A stretch of DNA of 64,000 nucleotides. Origin: Diaminobutyricimonas sp. LJ205. Its GTDB lineage: Bacteria; Actinomycetota; Actinomycetes; Actinomycetales; Microbacteriaceae. Under the pieces are notes generated by a model. The model did not search any database and was not told the origin of the DNA. It was given only the letters and a program-made list of their open reading frames with translations. Made by a program: the position numbers and the translations under genes. Below are positions 44,786 to 53,673 of this stretch, in pieces (positions within the stretch are counted from its first letter, which is position 1; each line of letters starts with the position of its first letter). The stretch spans positions 1,302,001-1,366,000 of the forward strand of contig NZ_CP046619.1 of assembly GCF_009755725.1 (NCBI RefSeq), in the 5' to 3' direction.

Positions 44786-45991
44786 ATGGATACCGGCAAT
44801 CTCGCGTGGGCGATCACCGCCACCGCCTTGGTGCTCTTGATGACGCCGGGAGTGGCGTTCTTCTACGGCGGCCTGGTCAAGGCCAAAAGCGTCGTCAGCA
44901 TGATGATGATGAGCTTCGGGGCGCTCGGCCTCGTCAGCGTCCTGTGGATCTTGTACGGCGCGAACATGTCCGTAGCCGACTCGGTGTGGGCCTTCGCAGG
45001 CAACCCGTTCTCCGACTTCGGCCTGGCCGCAGCAGACAATGAAACCCTCGTCGGCGCCGCGTACGGTGCGACGTTCGCGATCATCACCATCGCACTGATC
45101 TCCGGCGCGATCGCCGACCGGGCGAAGTTCGGGTCCTGGATGATCTTCGCGGGAATCTTCGCCACCCTGGTGTACTTCCCGGTGGCGGCCTGGGTCTGGG
45201 GCGGAGGGTGGATCTTCAACCTCGGCGAGATGATGGGACTGCCGGCGGTCATCGACTACGCAGGCGGCACGGCGGTGCACATCAATGCGGGCGCCGCGGC
45301 ACTCGCCCTGGCTCTGGTGCTCGGCAAACGTGCCGTGTTCCAGAAGGGCGCGCACAAGCCGCACAACGTGCCGTTGACGCTGCTCGGTGCCGCGATCCTC
45401 TGGTTCGGCTGGTTCGGCTTCAACGCCGGCGCCGAATGGCTGAACGACCTACAGAATGTCGGACTCATCGTGATCAACACCTTGGGTGCGACCGCTGCGG
45501 CGATCATCGGCTGGCTCATCATCGAGAAGCTCAAGGACGGCAAGTCGACGTCGGTCGGCGCCGGCTCCGGTGCGGTGGCCGGTCTGGTCGCAATCACCCC
45601 CGCCTGCGCCAGCCTCACCCCGGGATGGGCGCTCGTGCTCGGCATCCTCGCCGGCGCGGTGTGCGCGCTGGCAGTCGAACTCAAGTTCAAGCTCGGCTTC
45701 GACGACTCGCTTGACGTCGTCGGCATCCACCTCGTCGGTGGCCTGATCGGCACCCTGTACCTCGGCTTCTTCGCCACCGGTACCGGCCTGTTCACCGGTG
45801 GCGACTTCGGTCAGCTCATCGTGCAGGCGATCGCCGCCCTCGGCGTGATGATCTACTCGTTCGCCGTCGCCTTCATCGTCGGCTTCGCGATCGAGAAGAC
45901 CATCGGCTTCCGGGTCAAGAACGAGGACGAGGTCGCAGGCATCGACACCATCGTTCACGGTGAAGAGGCATACGCGATGGAAGTTCGCTAA
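44786..45991 (+). CDS. amtB: Ammonium transporter
   Basis: Amt/Rh-family channel. The 401-residue protein has 11 predicted helices. GVAFFYGGLVKAKSVVSMMMMS and DYAGGTAVHINAGAAALALALVLGKR contain the first of the two conduction histidines; the second is in VVGIHLVGGLIGTLYLG. No PII gene (glnK) follows, which is the usual partner. Instead a terminator and an Amt-like gene come next. The stop is followed by a second ammonium-box-like region. A GlnR-like box upstream suggests nitrogen control. Confidence 0.97.
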   Translation: MDTGNLAWAITATALVLLMTPGVAFFYGGLVKAKSVVSMMMMSFGALGLVSVLWILYGANMSVADSVWAFAGNPFSDFGLAAADNETLVGAAYGATFAIITIALISGAIADRAKFGSWMIFAGIFATLVYFPVAAWVWGGGWIFNLGEMMGLPAVIDYAGGTAVHINAGAAALALALVLGKRAVFQKGAHKPHNVPLTLLGAAILWFGWFGFNAGAEWLNDLQNVGLIVINTLGATAAAIIGWLIIEKLKDGKSTSVGAGSGAVAGLVAITPACASLTPGWALVLGILAGAVCALAVELKFKLGFDDSLDVVGIHLVGGLIGTLYLGFFATGTGLFTGGDFGQLIVQAIAALGVMIYSFAVAFIVGFAIEKTIGFRVKNEDEVAGIDTIVHGEEAYAMEVR

Positions 45992-46005
45992 CCGTTACAA
46001 CTCGC

Positions 46006-46033
46006 GGGGCGGTGCTCTTCGGAGCACCGCCCC
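46006..46033 (+). terminator. Hairpin terminator after amtB
   Basis: Perfect 12-bp stem (46006-46017 and 46022-46033) with a very stable TTCG loop, 14 bases past the amtB stop. It lacks a T run, so it may also serve as an mRNA stabiliser. Confidence 0.7.
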
Positions 46034-46042
46034 GTCGTCGTC

Positions 46043-46048
46043 TACTGT
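46043..46048 (+). promoter_or_regulatory. -10 box TACTGT of the Amt-like gene
   Basis: TACTGT ends 7 bases before the GTG at 46056, consistent with a leaderless start. Confidence 0.4.
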
Positions 46049-46055
46049 GACTCTC

Positions 46056-47126
46056 GTGATGGTTGTGGTGGCGGTGCTGGTGTTGGCTCTGGCTCCGGGA
46101 CTTCAGCTGCTCAGGGACGGCCGCGTGCGGATGCCACGGGGTGCCGTGTTGCTCGCCGGGAGCGCAGCGCTCGTCGCGATCGGAATCGGCCTGATTCGGG
46201 GTTGGCCGGTCGCGCTCGTGGTGCTGCAGGCCGCGACGGTCGCGGCATCCGTGCTCGTCATCGCGGTGCCGGTGACTGCGCGGTCGCTCCTGTTCGCTGC
46301 CGGCTGGGTGCTGCTGGTGCAGCTTCCGCTCGGGTTCGCGGTGTTCGACGGATCGGCCGGGTTCGAGACCACCATCGGCGCTCGTGATTTCGCCGGGGGA
46401 CTGTCGCTCGCGGTCGCGCTCGGTGCCGCAGTTCTGCTCTGGGGTCGCACCACGAGAGAGCATGCCCGCCACCGGGTCCTCGGCGGCGGTGCAGTCACCG
46501 CGCTCGGCCTAGTGGCGACCTGCGTGGCCGCGCAGACGGTCGTTGACGCGGTTGTGCTGCGCATCCTGGTCGCCTGCCTGCTGTCCGCGGTGGCGGGAGC
46601 CGTCGGCTGGCTGGTTGCCCGCCGGATCGCCGCCGATCGGCTGCGCGCGGCCGACGCGGTGTTCGGCACGCTCACCGGACTGGTGGCTGCGCTGGCCTCC
46701 TGCGCCTCGGTGACCCCGCAATGGTCGCTGTTGATCGGCCTTGTGGCGGGGGCCATCGGCGGTCTGCTCGCAGGACGATTCGCGCGGCGCACCCGGTCGG
46801 GTGTCGCGTTCTGCGCAGCCATGCTGCTCGCCGGCGGGGTCATCGGGACCTTCGCGCTCGGACTCTTTGTCGACGGCTCCGGGCTGGTCCACACCGGGGG
46901 AGTGGACCAGTTCGTCGCCCAGACGCAGGCCACCGCAGTCGCGGTCTGCTGGTCGATCCTCGTGTCGCTGCTGCTGATGCTCGTGTTGCGGCCGCGCACT
47001 CAGGGCGGCGCCGATCAGCGCAGTGATGATCAGCGCAGTGTCGACCAGCAGAGTGCCGCCGGGCTACTTGCGGGACCCGCGGGCGGCGGCGCCACCGGCA
47101 CCACCGACGCCGCCGAACGCGATTGA
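46056..47126 (+). CDS. Degenerate Amt-like membrane protein
   Basis: 356 residues with about ten hydrophobic helices. The C-terminal half follows AmtB in order: VAALASCASVTPQWSLLIGLVAGAIGGLLAGRF, then GGVIGTFALGLFVDGSGLVHTGGVDQF, corresponding to AmtB VAITPACASLTPGWALVLGILAG and GGLIGTLYLGFFATGTGLFTGGDFGQ. The helix that carries the second AmtB histidine here reads VAFCAAMLLAGGVIGT, without the histidine. The first AmtB half is not recognisable. It is probably a diverged duplicate rather than a working channel. The tail has a direct repeat of DDQRS. The last 63 bases overlap the convergent lipoprotein gene. Confidence 0.72.
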   Translation: MMVVVAVLVLALAPGLQLLRDGRVRMPRGAVLLAGSAALVAIGIGLIRGWPVALVVLQAATVAASVLVIAVPVTARSLLFAAGWVLLVQLPLGFAVFDGSAGFETTIGARDFAGGLSLAVALGAAVLLWGRTTREHARHRVLGGGAVTALGLVATCVAAQTVVDAVVLRILVACLLSAVAGAVGWLVARRIAADRLRAADAVFGTLTGLVAALASCASVTPQWSLLIGLVAGAIGGLLAGRFARRTRSGVAFCAAMLLAGGVIGTFALGLFVDGSGLVHTGGVDQFVAQTQATAVAVCWSILVSLLLMLVLRPRTQGGADQRSDDQRSVDQQSAAGLLAGPAGGGATGTTDAAERD

Positions 47127-47399
47127 GACACCCAGCACGTAACCCAGGTTGTACCAGCCGCCATTGTTCTGGACTTCATAGATCCCGACATCCGGATTGA
47201 ACAGCGAGATCACGAACGTGATCACGATGATCAACCCGTGCCAGAGACCGAGCCAGAAGCCCGCGGGATCGGGGCCGGTGCCCGTCTCGGGATTTCCGCC
47301 CGGAGCGCAGGCGGTGAGCGCCAGAATGCCGGCTACAACGATGACCGAACCGAGAATTCTTGTGCGCGACGACGATCGAGTGACGGCTGGAGATGCCAT
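47064..47399 (-). CDS. Small lipoprotein/membrane protein, unknown function
   Basis: 111 residues from ATG 47399. A signal peptide ends in the lipobox LTAC; after a Gly/Pro-rich linker there is a single helix (GFWLGLWHGLIIVITFVISLF) with the conserved-looking NPDVGIYEVQNNGGWYNLGYVLGV, then a Gly/Ala-rich C-terminus. It resembles small membrane proteins found singly in actinobacteria, but I know no function. Its 3' end overlaps the Amt-like gene tail-to-tail. Confidence 0.7.
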   Translation of the reverse strand: MASPAVTRSSSRTRILGSVIVVAGILALTACAPGGNPETGTGPDPAGFWLGLWHGLIIVITFVISLFNPDVGIYEVQNNGGWYNLGYVLGVSIAFGGVGGAGGAAARGSRK

Positions 47400-47468
47400 A
47401 CCGGAAGTCTCCGGCTGGCGGGCCAGATCATGAATCACCCGAACGGGACGACACTTCAGCCAAAAAGA

Positions 47469-47494
47469 AAAACCCCTGATGAATCAGGGGTTTT
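47469..47494 (-). terminator. Terminator after tRNA-Val(CAC)
   Basis: Perfect 12-bp arms (47469-47480 and 47483-47494) immediately after the tRNA 3' end on the minus strand, followed there by TTTCTTTTTG. Confidence 0.85.
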
Positions 47495-47569
47495 GGTGGG
47501 CGATACCAGACTCGAACTGATGACCTCTTCCGTGTGAAGGAAGCGCGCTACCAACTGCGCCAATCGCCC
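47494..47569 (-). tRNA. tRNA-Val, anticodon CAC
   Basis: Cloverleaf with acceptor GGGCGAT/ATCGCCC, D arm GCGC-AGTTGGTA-GCGC, anticodon stem CTTCC/GGAAG with loop TTCACAC (anticodon CAC) and T arm ATCAG-TTCGAGT-CTGGT. Discriminator A and CCA are encoded. The CCA end abuts the terminator. Confidence 0.95.
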
Positions 47570-47705
47570 GCGGCCTCAATCTTGCCATAGAAAATCCCTC
47601 GTTTCGCACATCCCGGGGATGCCGATTCGACACGTCCTGGCTCGTTTTGGCGCTCGCGAAAACATCCGCTATTGTTTTCAAGCACGCAGAAATGCAAAGC
47701 GAAAT

Positions 47706-47777
47706 GCGGATGTGGCGCAGTGGTAGCGCATCACCTTGCCAAGGTGAGGGTCGCGAGTTCGAATCTCGTCATCCGCT
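47706..47777 (+). tRNA. tRNA-Gly, anticodon GCC
   Basis: Acceptor GCGGATG/CATCCGC, anticodon stem TCACC/GGTGA with loop TTGCCAA (anticodon GCC), T arm with GTTCGAA. Discriminator T; CCA is not encoded. Confidence 0.95.
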
Positions 47778-47834
47778 CGAATGTGAATCGGTCGCAAGAC
47801 CGGTTCATTTCATTTGGTGGTGAACCCAACACAC

Positions 47835-47908
47835 GGTGGATTGGCCGAGAGGCGAGGCAGCGGCCTGCAAAGCCGTATACACGGGTTCGAATCCCGTATC
47901 CACCTCCA
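47835..47908 (+). tRNA. tRNA-Cys, anticodon GCA
   Basis: Acceptor GGTGGAT/ATCCACC, anticodon stem CGGC/GCCG with loop CTGCAAA (anticodon GCA), T arm ACGGG-TTCGAAT-CCCGT. Discriminator T followed by encoded CCA. Confidence 0.95.
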
Positions 47909-47921
47909 AGATTAAAACCTT

Positions 47922-47996
47922 GGGCGATTGGCGCAGCGGTAGCGCGCTTCCCTGACACGGAAGAGGTCACTGGTTCGATCCCAGTATCGCCCACCA
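47922..47996 (+). tRNA. tRNA-Val, anticodon GAC
   Basis: Acceptor GGGCGAT/ATCGCCC identical to that of the minus-strand tRNA-Val(CAC); anticodon loop CTGACAC (anticodon GAC); T arm ACTGG-TTCGATC-CCAGT; discriminator A and encoded CCA. Confidence 0.95.
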
Positions 47997-48002
47997 ACAC
48001 AA

Positions 48003-48034
48003 CACCCCGGAGCCCTCTGGCCCGGGGTGCTTTT
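48003..48034 (+). terminator. Terminator after the Gly-Cys-Val tRNA cluster
   Basis: 8-bp stem CACCCCGG/CCGGGGTG (48003-48010, 48022-48029) followed by CTTTTG, 7 bases after the last tRNA. Confidence 0.8.
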
Positions 48035-48078
48035 GTTTAACCGTTCTCATTTTCACCGCCCGGGGGAACGATGGGCGG

Positions 48079-48582
48079 ATGGACGATTCAGCGCTGAACC
48101 GGGCTAAACAGCCGCGAACTGTGCTCGCGGGTCCCTATGGGCACCCCTTCCACCCCATCCTCGTGACCATCCCGATCGGCGGCTGGGTGGCCGCCATCAT
48201 CTTCGACCTGGTCGCCATCTTCGGCGAGGACGACGAGGTCTTCGCACGCGGGGCGATGTGGCTGGTCGGCATCGGCATCATCGGCGCCCTACTGGCCGCC
48301 ATCTTCGGATTCATCGACTACAGCGGCATCGCGGCCGGCACCAAGGCGAAGCGCACGGCGACGATCCACATGGGCATCAACCTCACCGTCACCGCCCTGT
48401 TCGTCGTCAGCTTCTTTGTCCGCTGGGGTGACGGGTTCGACGACGTCAGCGTGCTCGGCTTCGTGATTTCGCTGCTCGGACTGGCCTGGCTTGGCGTCTC
48501 CGGGTACCTGGGCGGCGAGCTGGCCTACCGGTACGGCATCCGGGTGGCTGACGAGAACACCCAGCGAGAAGGCTTCGACTGA
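48079..48582 (+). CDS. DUF2231 family membrane protein
   Basis: 167 residues with four predicted helices. The conserved N-terminal GHPFHPILVTIPIGGW, the loop FGFIDYSGI and HMGINLTVTALFVVSFF, and WLGVSGYLGGELAYRYGIRV near the C-terminus are DUF2231 signatures. The family is often linked to respiratory or heme proteins but its role is not known. It is followed after 2 bases by the SDR gene, so the two are probably transcribed together. Confidence 0.9.
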   Translation: MDDSALNRAKQPRTVLAGPYGHPFHPILVTIPIGGWVAAIIFDLVAIFGEDDEVFARGAMWLVGIGIIGALLAAIFGFIDYSGIAAGTKAKRTATIHMGINLTVTALFVVSFFVRWGDGFDDVSVLGFVISLLGLAWLGVSGYLGGELAYRYGIRVADENTQREGFD

Positions 48583-48584
48583 TT

Positions 48585-49568
48585 GTGGCTCCACTTATCG
48601 TCCCCAGGGTCGTCGTCATCACCGGAGCCTCCAGCGGGATCGGCCGCGCCGCGGCGCACCGATTCGCCGAGGCGGGAGACTCTCTGGTTCTCGCCGCACG
48701 CGGACAACCGGGGCTTGACCAGGTTGCCGACGAGTGCCGGGACCGTGGCGCCCCCGTCATCACCGTCCCGACGGATGTCAGTCAGGAAGACCAGGTGGAG
48801 GGCCTCGTCGATCAAGCAATCGCGGCGTTCGGCCGGATCGATGTCTGGGTGGGCTGCGCGGCCGTGTTCGGCTACGGCACTGCCGAGCAGATGCCCGGTC
48901 CGGTGTTCCGCAAGATCGTGGACACCAACCTGCTCGGCCAGATCTATGGCGCCCGTGCCGTGATGCCCCACTTCCGGGAGCGCGGCGGCGGCGCCATCAT
49001 CCTGGTGGCATCCGTCTACTCGAGAATCGCCACCCCGTACGTCTCCGCCTACGTCGCCAGCAAGCACGGGCTGCTCGGCTTCGCCGAGGCCCTCCGACAG
49101 GAGCACTACCGGGACGGGATCTCGGTCAGCACCGTGCTGCCGGCGACCATCGACACCCCGCTGTACCAGCGCTCGGCGAACTACACCGGCCGCCGAATCC
49201 ACCCGCTTCCGCCGGTCGTGCATCCCGATCGGGTCGCCCGAGCCATCGTCAAGCTCGCCGACCGCCCTCGGGCAGTGGTCACGGTGGGGCGGGTGCAAGG
49301 TGCCGGGGTTCTCGCCCGGGCTGCCCTCGGCGCGCGTCTCTATGACCCGGCGGCCGGATGGGCGATGCGCACGTTCGCGCTTCGCCGGCATTCCGCGCCG
49401 GCCACGGCCGGATCGGTGTTCGAAGCGGGAGAAGTAGCGCCTACGGTGACGGGCGGATGGCGATCGCCGGCGATCCGCGGTGGCGCTCTCGTCACTGCTG
49501 GCATGCTCGCCCTCGCGTTGCTGAATCGTCGGCCTCCGGGCGCCGATCGGCGACGGCTCAAGGGTTAG
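48585..49568 (+). CDS. Short-chain dehydrogenase/reductase with C-terminal membrane segment
   Basis: 327 residues. The Rossmann motif is VVITGASSGIGRAAAHRF, the NAG position reads CAAVFGYG (unusual), and the catalytic Ser-Tyr-Lys is in VASVYSRIATPYVSAYVASKHG (Y-x3-K). LPATIDTPLYQ follows. A C-terminal extension of about 90 residues ends in one hydrophobic helix (GGALVTAGMLALALLNRR), so it may sit at the membrane. The Rossmann glycine pattern suits NADPH. Substrate unknown. GTG at 48585 is 2 bases after DUF2231. Confidence 0.9.
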   Translation: MAPLIVPRVVVITGASSGIGRAAAHRFAEAGDSLVLAARGQPGLDQVADECRDRGAPVITVPTDVSQEDQVEGLVDQAIAAFGRIDVWVGCAAVFGYGTAEQMPGPVFRKIVDTNLLGQIYGARAVMPHFRERGGGAIILVASVYSRIATPYVSAYVASKHGLLGFAEALRQEHYRDGISVSTVLPATIDTPLYQRSANYTGRRIHPLPPVVHPDRVARAIVKLADRPRAVVTVGRVQGAGVLARAALGARLYDPAAGWAMRTFALRRHSAPATAGSVFEAGEVAPTVTGGWRSPAIRGGALVTAGMLALALLNRRPPGADRRRLKG

Positions 49569-49579
49569 GCGAAGCCGAC

Positions 49580-49585
49580 TAAAGT
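49580..49585 (+). promoter_or_regulatory. -10 box TAAAGT of thrS
   Basis: TAAAGT ends 7 bases before the ATG at 49593. The spacer TGGGGGA could double as a weak ribosome site. Confidence 0.5.
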
Positions 49586-49592
49586 TGGGGGA

Positions 49593-51551
49593 ATGAATGC
49601 TCCCCAGACCGGATTCGACCTCTTCAGCGATCGCTCAATCGTGGCGATGCGCGTCAACGGCGAACTGAAGGATCTGGCGGCAACAGTCACGGCCGACGAC
49701 ACCGTTGAGCCGATCACCATCGACTCGCCCGACGGGTTGAACATCCTGCGCCACTCGGCTGCCCACGTCGCAGCCCAGGCAGTGCAGACCATCAACCCCG
49801 AGGCCAAGCTCGGCATCGGCCCGCCGGTGACCGACGGTTTCTATTACGACTTCGATATCGAGGAACCCTTCACCCCGGAAGATCTGAAGGCCATCCAGAA
49901 GGAAATGGACCGGATCATCCGCTCCGGCCAGCGTTTCGTGCGCCGGGTGGTGACGGATGACGCGGCCCGCGACGAACTCTCGAACGAGCCGTACAAGCTT
50001 GAGTTGATCGGGCTGAAGGGTGCGGCTGCCGAATCGGGCGACAACGAGTCGGTCGAGGTCGGCGCCGGTGAGCTCACCATCTACGACAACGTCGACCCGA
50101 AGACGGGGGAGACGGTCTGGAAGGACCTCTGCCGCGGCCCGCACCTGCCGAACACCCGCATGATCGGCAATGGCTACTCGCTCATGCGCGTCGCCGCCGC
50201 CTACTGGCGCGGCTCGGAGAAGAACAAGCAGCTGCAGCGGCTGTACGGCACCGCCTGGCCGACCAAGGACGAGCTGCGCGCCTACCAGGCCCGCCTCGAG
50301 GAGGCCGCGAAGCGCGACCACCGCCGACTGGGCGCCGAACTCGACCTGTTCAGCTTCCCCGAGGAGCTCGGCTCCGGCCTGCCGGTGTTCCACCCCAAGG
50401 GCGGCATCATCCGCACCGAGCTGGAGAACTACTCGCGCAAGCGGCACATTGAGGAGGGCTACTCCTTCGTCAACACGCCGCACATCACCAAGGGGCGGCT
50501 CTACGAGATCTCCGGTCACCTGGACTGGTACCGCGACGGCATGTTCCCGCCGATGCACATCGACGCCGAGCACAACGAAGACGGCTCGGTGCGCCGCGAG
50601 GGCCAGGACTACTACCTGAAGCCCATGAACTGCCCGATGCACAACCTGATCTACCGCGCCGGCGCGCACTCCTACCGTGAACTGCCGATGCGCCTGTTCG
50701 AATTCGGCAGTGTGTACCGCTACGAGAAGTCCGGCGTCGTTCACGGCCTCACCCGGGTGCGCGGGATGACGCAGGATGACGCGCACATCTACTGCACCCG
50801 CGACCAGATGAAGGATGAGCTGACGAAGACTCTGAACTTCGTGCTCGGCCTGCTCAAGGACTACGGACTCGACGACTTCTACCTGGAGCTGTCCACCAAG
50901 GACCCGGAGAAGTTCGTCGGCAGCGACGACGCCTGGGATGAGGCCACCCGCACGCTCGCCGAGGTGGCCGAGGCTTCCGGCCTCGAACTCGTGCCCGACC
51001 CGGGCGGGGCAGCGTTCTACGGCCCCAAGATCTCGGTACAGGCGCGCGACGCCATCGGCCGCACCTGGCAGATGTCGACCATCCAGCTCGACTTCAATCT
51101 GCCCGAACGGTTCGACCTCGAGTACACCGCCGCGGACGGCACCCGGCAGCGCCCGGTGATGATCCACCGCGCGCTGTTCGGCTCGATCGAACGGTTCTTC
51201 GGCGTGCTCACCGAGCACTACGCCGGCGCGTTCCCGGCCTGGCTGTCACCCGTGCAGGTCGTCGGCATCCCGGTGTCCGAACAGCACAACGACTACCTGC
51301 AGGGTGTCATCGATCGCCTCCGTGCCGAGGGAGTCAGGGCGGAACTGGATGCCTCGGATGACCGCATGCAGAAGAAGATCCGCACCCACACCAAGCTGAA
51401 GGTGCCGTTCCAGCTGATCGCAGGCGAAGAGGACCGCACCAACTCTTCGGTGAGCTTCCGCTTCCGCGACGGCCGCCAGGACAACGGCATCCCGGTGGAT
51501 GAGGCGGTCGAGCGCATCCTCGACGCCATCCGCACCCGGGCACAGGTGTAG
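49593..51551 (+). CDS. thrS: Threonine-tRNA ligase
   Basis: 652-residue class II synthetase. An N-terminal TGS-like module and the editing domain ([14 protein letters not shown], and later CRGPHLPNT with the zinc-like cysteine) precede the catalytic core, with motif 2 around [28 protein letters not shown] and the zinc ligand Cys in PMNCPMHN. The C-terminal anticodon-binding domain starts near [16 protein letters not shown]. It heads a block with HIT, pdxS and pdxT closely spaced behind it. Confidence 0.98.
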   Translation: MNAPQTGFDLFSDRSIVAMRVNGELKDLAATVTADDTVEPITIDSPDGLNILRHSAAHVAAQAVQTINPEAKLGIGPPVTDGFYYDFDIEEPFTPEDLKAIQKEMDRIIRSGQRFVRRVVTDDAARDELSNEPYKLELIGLKGAAAESGDNESVEVGAGELTIYDNVDPKTGETVWKDLCRGPHLPNTRMIGNGYSLMRVAAAYWRGSEKNKQLQRLYGTAWPTKDELRAYQARLEEAAKRDHRRLGAELDLFSFPEELGSGLPVFHPKGGIIRTELENYSRKRHIEEGYSFVNTPHITKGRLYEISGHLDWYRDGMFPPMHIDAEHNEDGSVRREGQDYYLKPMNCPMHNLIYRAGAHSYRELPMRLFEFGSVYRYEKSGVVHGLTRVRGMTQDDAHIYCTRDQMKDELTKTLNFVLGLLKDYGLDDFYLELSTKDPEKFVGSDDAWDEATRTLAEVAEASGLELVPDPGGAAFYGPKISVQARDAIGRTWQMSTIQLDFNLPERFDLEYTAADGTRQRPVMIHRALFGSIERFFGVLTEHYAGAFPAWLSPVQVVGIPVSEQHNDYLQGVIDRLRAEGVRAELDASDDRMQKKIRTHTKLKVPFQLIAGEEDRTNSSVSFRFRDGRQDNGIPVDEAVERILDAIRTRAQV

Positions 51552-51554
51552 CCG

Positions 51555-52139
51555 TTGGCGGACACTCCGAACAGAGACTACGACGGCTCCCACTACGCGG
51601 GTGTCGAGGCATCCGGTGACTTCGCCGCCGTGCCCGACGCGTTCCAGCGGCTGTGGACACCGCACCGGATCGCGTACATCCAGCACGGTCAGGCCCCGGG
51701 CAAGGACGAGTGCCCGTTCTGCCTCGCCCCGTCCCGCGACGACGAGCAGGCGCTGATCGTCGCCCGCGGTGCGCACGCCTACGTGCTGCTCAACCTGTTC
51801 CCGTACAACAGCGGGCATCTGCTGGTCTGCCCGTACCGTCACATTGCAACCTATGACCAGGCAACCCCGGACGAGGTCGCCGAGATCGGTATGCTCACCC
51901 AGACGGCGATGCGCGTGCTCACCGAGACATCGGGTGCGCACGGCTTCAACATCGGAATGAACCAGGGCAGGATCGCGGGTGCAGGCATCGCCGAGCACCT
52001 GCACCAGCACATCGTCCCGCGCTGGGCGCAGGACTCCAATTTCTTTCCGATCATCGCCGGTACCAAGGCTGTCCCTCGCCTGCTGGGCGAGGTGCGCGAC
52101 GAGATCGCGGCGGCCTGGCCCGTGAGCAACCCTGAGTAG
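51555..52139 (+). CDS. HIT family hydrolase
   Basis: 194 residues. The histidine triad is EHLHQHIVPRW (H-x-H-x-H), with CPFCLAPSRDD near residue 55 as the zinc pair of the Ap4A-phosphorylase-like HIT branch. NLFPYNSGHLLVCPYRHIATY and GFNIGMNQGRIAGAGI complete the family pattern. The start is TTG at 51555, 3 bases after the thrS stop; no ATG or GTG gives a full N-terminus. Probable Ap4A or nucleotide hydrolase. Confidence 0.92.
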   Translation: MADTPNRDYDGSHYAGVEASGDFAAVPDAFQRLWTPHRIAYIQHGQAPGKDECPFCLAPSRDDEQALIVARGAHAYVLLNLFPYNSGHLLVCPYRHIATYDQATPDEVAEIGMLTQTAMRVLTETSGAHGFNIGMNQGRIAGAGIAEHLHQHIVPRWAQDSNFFPIIAGTKAVPRLLGEVRDEIAAAWPVSNPE

Positions 52140-52142
52140 AAT
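52137..52142 (+). promoter_or_regulatory. -10 box TAGAAT of pdxS
   Basis: TAGAAT overlaps the HIT stop codon and ends 9 bases before the pdxS ATG. It could give a nearly leaderless internal transcript. Confidence 0.45.
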
Positions 52143-52151
52143 CGACACATC

Positions 52152-53054
52152 ATGAGTGAAACCACCCCCACCGAACTGCTGGGCACCAGCCGCGTGAAGC
52201 GCGGCCTGGCCGAAATGCTCAAGGGCGGTGTGATCATGGACGTCGTCACCGCTGAACAGGCCCGTATCGCCGAGGACGCCGGCGCCGTCGCCGTGATGGC
52301 CCTCGAACGCGTGCCCGCCGACATCCGCTCGCAGGGCGGGGTCGCCCGGATGAGCGACCCCGACCTGATCGACCAGATCATCGCGTCGGTGTCGATCCCG
52401 GTGATGGCCAAGGCCCGGATCGGCCACTTCGTCGAGGCGCAGGTGCTCGAGGCGCTGCACGTCGACTACATCGACGAGTCCGAAGTGCTGAGCCCCGCCG
52501 ACTACGTCAACCACATCGACAAGTGGCAGTTCACGGTTCCCTTCGTCTGCGGTGCCACCAATCTCGGTGAGGCGCTTCGACGCATCAACGAGGGCGCCGC
52601 GATGATCCGCTCGAAGGGCGAGGCCGGCACCGGGGATGTTTCCGAGGCCACCAAGCACATCCGCAAGATCAAGGGCGAGATCGCCGCACTCAGCGCCATG
52701 TCGAAGGACGAGCTGTACGTCGCCGCCAAGGAACTGCAGGCGCCATACGAGCTGGTCGCCGAGATCGCCGAGACCGGCAAGCTGCCCGTGGTGCTGTTCA
52801 CCGCCGGTGGCGTCGCAACCCCGGCTGACGCGGCCATGATGATGCAGCTCGGGGCCGACGGTGTCTTCGTGGGCTCGGGCATCTTCAAGTCCGGCAACCC
52901 GGCAGCGCGCGCCGCAGCGGTCGTCAAGGCCACCACGTTCTACGACGACCCGTCGGTCATCGCCGATGTGTCGCGCGGCCTCGGTGAGGCCATGGTGGGC
53001 ATCAACGTCTCCGACCTCGCCGCACCGCACCGCCTCGCCGAGCGTGGCTGGTAA
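52152..53054 (+). CDS. pdxS: Pyridoxal 5'-phosphate synthase lyase subunit
   Basis: Condenses ribose 5-phosphate, glyceraldehyde 3-phosphate and ammonia to make PLP. The 300-residue (beta/alpha)8 protein shows [15 protein letters not shown], the Schiff-base lysines in [18 protein letters not shown] and [11 protein letters not shown], and [30 protein letters not shown]. Its tail LAERGW is near the family end. It overlaps pdxT by 11 bases. PLP supplied here is the cofactor of the alanine racemase pair in this window, among others. Confidence 0.98.
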   Translation: MSETTPTELLGTSRVKRGLAEMLKGGVIMDVVTAEQARIAEDAGAVAVMALERVPADIRSQGGVARMSDPDLIDQIIASVSIPVMAKARIGHFVEAQVLEALHVDYIDESEVLSPADYVNHIDKWQFTVPFVCGATNLGEALRRINEGAAMIRSKGEAGTGDVSEATKHIRKIKGEIAALSAMSKDELYVAAKELQAPYELVAEIAETGKLPVVLFTAGGVATPADAAMMMQLGADGVFVGSGIFKSGNPAARAAAVVKATTFYDDPSVIADVSRGLGEAMVGINVSDLAAPHRLAERGW

Positions 53055-53637
53055 GACGCCCAGGATCGGCGTCCTCGCCCTGCAGGGCGACTTCCGTGAG
53101 CACATCCAGGTGCTCACGGGCCTCGGCGCGGACGCCGTCCCGGTACGCCGACCGGCGGAACTGGACACGGTCGACGGGCTCGTCATCCCCGGCGGCGAGT
53201 CCAGCGTGATTGACAAGCTCACCCGCACGTTCGGGATGCAGCAGCCGTTGCGCGACGCGATCGCGGCCGGACTGCCGGTGTATGGCACCTGCGCGGGCCT
53301 GATCATGCTCGCCGATCGAGTGCTGGACTCGATCGAGGGCCAGCAGACCATCGGCGGGCTGGATGTCGAGGTGCGCCGGAACGCGTTCGGCTCGCAGGTG
53401 GACTCGTTCGAGACCGACCTCGACGTGCCCGTGCTCGGCGAGACGCCGGTGCACGCAGTGTTCATTCGTGCGCCCATCGTCGAGACGGTCGGGCCGGCGG
53501 CATCCGCTCTGGCCTCGCTGGAGGACGGTCGCGTCGTCGCCGTCGAACAGGGCAACCTGCTGGGCACCTCATTCCACCCGGAGATGACGGGGGAGACGCG
53601 ATTCCACGCCTACTTCCTCGACAAGGTGCGCGCCTGA
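53044..53637 (+). CDS. pdxT: Pyridoxal 5'-phosphate synthase glutaminase subunit
   Basis: Releases ammonia from glutamine and channels it to PdxS. 197 residues; the catalytic triad is Cys in [12 protein letters not shown] and His-Glu in TSFHPEMTG, with VIPGGESSV near the N-terminus. Start GTG at 53044 lies 11 bases inside pdxS, so expression is coupled. Confidence 0.97.
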   Translation: MAGKTPRIGVLALQGDFREHIQVLTGLGADAVPVRRPAELDTVDGLVIPGGESSVIDKLTRTFGMQQPLRDAIAAGLPVYGTCAGLIMLADRVLDSIEGQQTIGGLDVEVRRNAFGSQVDSFETDLDVPVLGETPVHAVFIRAPIVETVGPAASALASLEDGRVVAVEQGNLLGTSFHPEMTGETRFHAYFLDKVRA

Positions 53638-53660
53638 AAGGCTTCAGAGGCATGCGCCGT

Positions 53661-53666
53661 TAGAAT
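53661..53666 (+). promoter_or_regulatory. -10 box TAGAAT of yebC-ruvC
   Basis: TAGAAT ends 7 bases before the ATG at 53674, with no ribosome-binding site. Confidence 0.55.
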
Positions 53667-53673
53667 TGCCGAC

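Noticed and set aside
47015-47062. Short repeats near the 3' end of the Amt-like gene as a CRISPR or mobile element
   Set aside because: Only two to three imperfect units inside a coding frame; no spacers or cas genes in the window.
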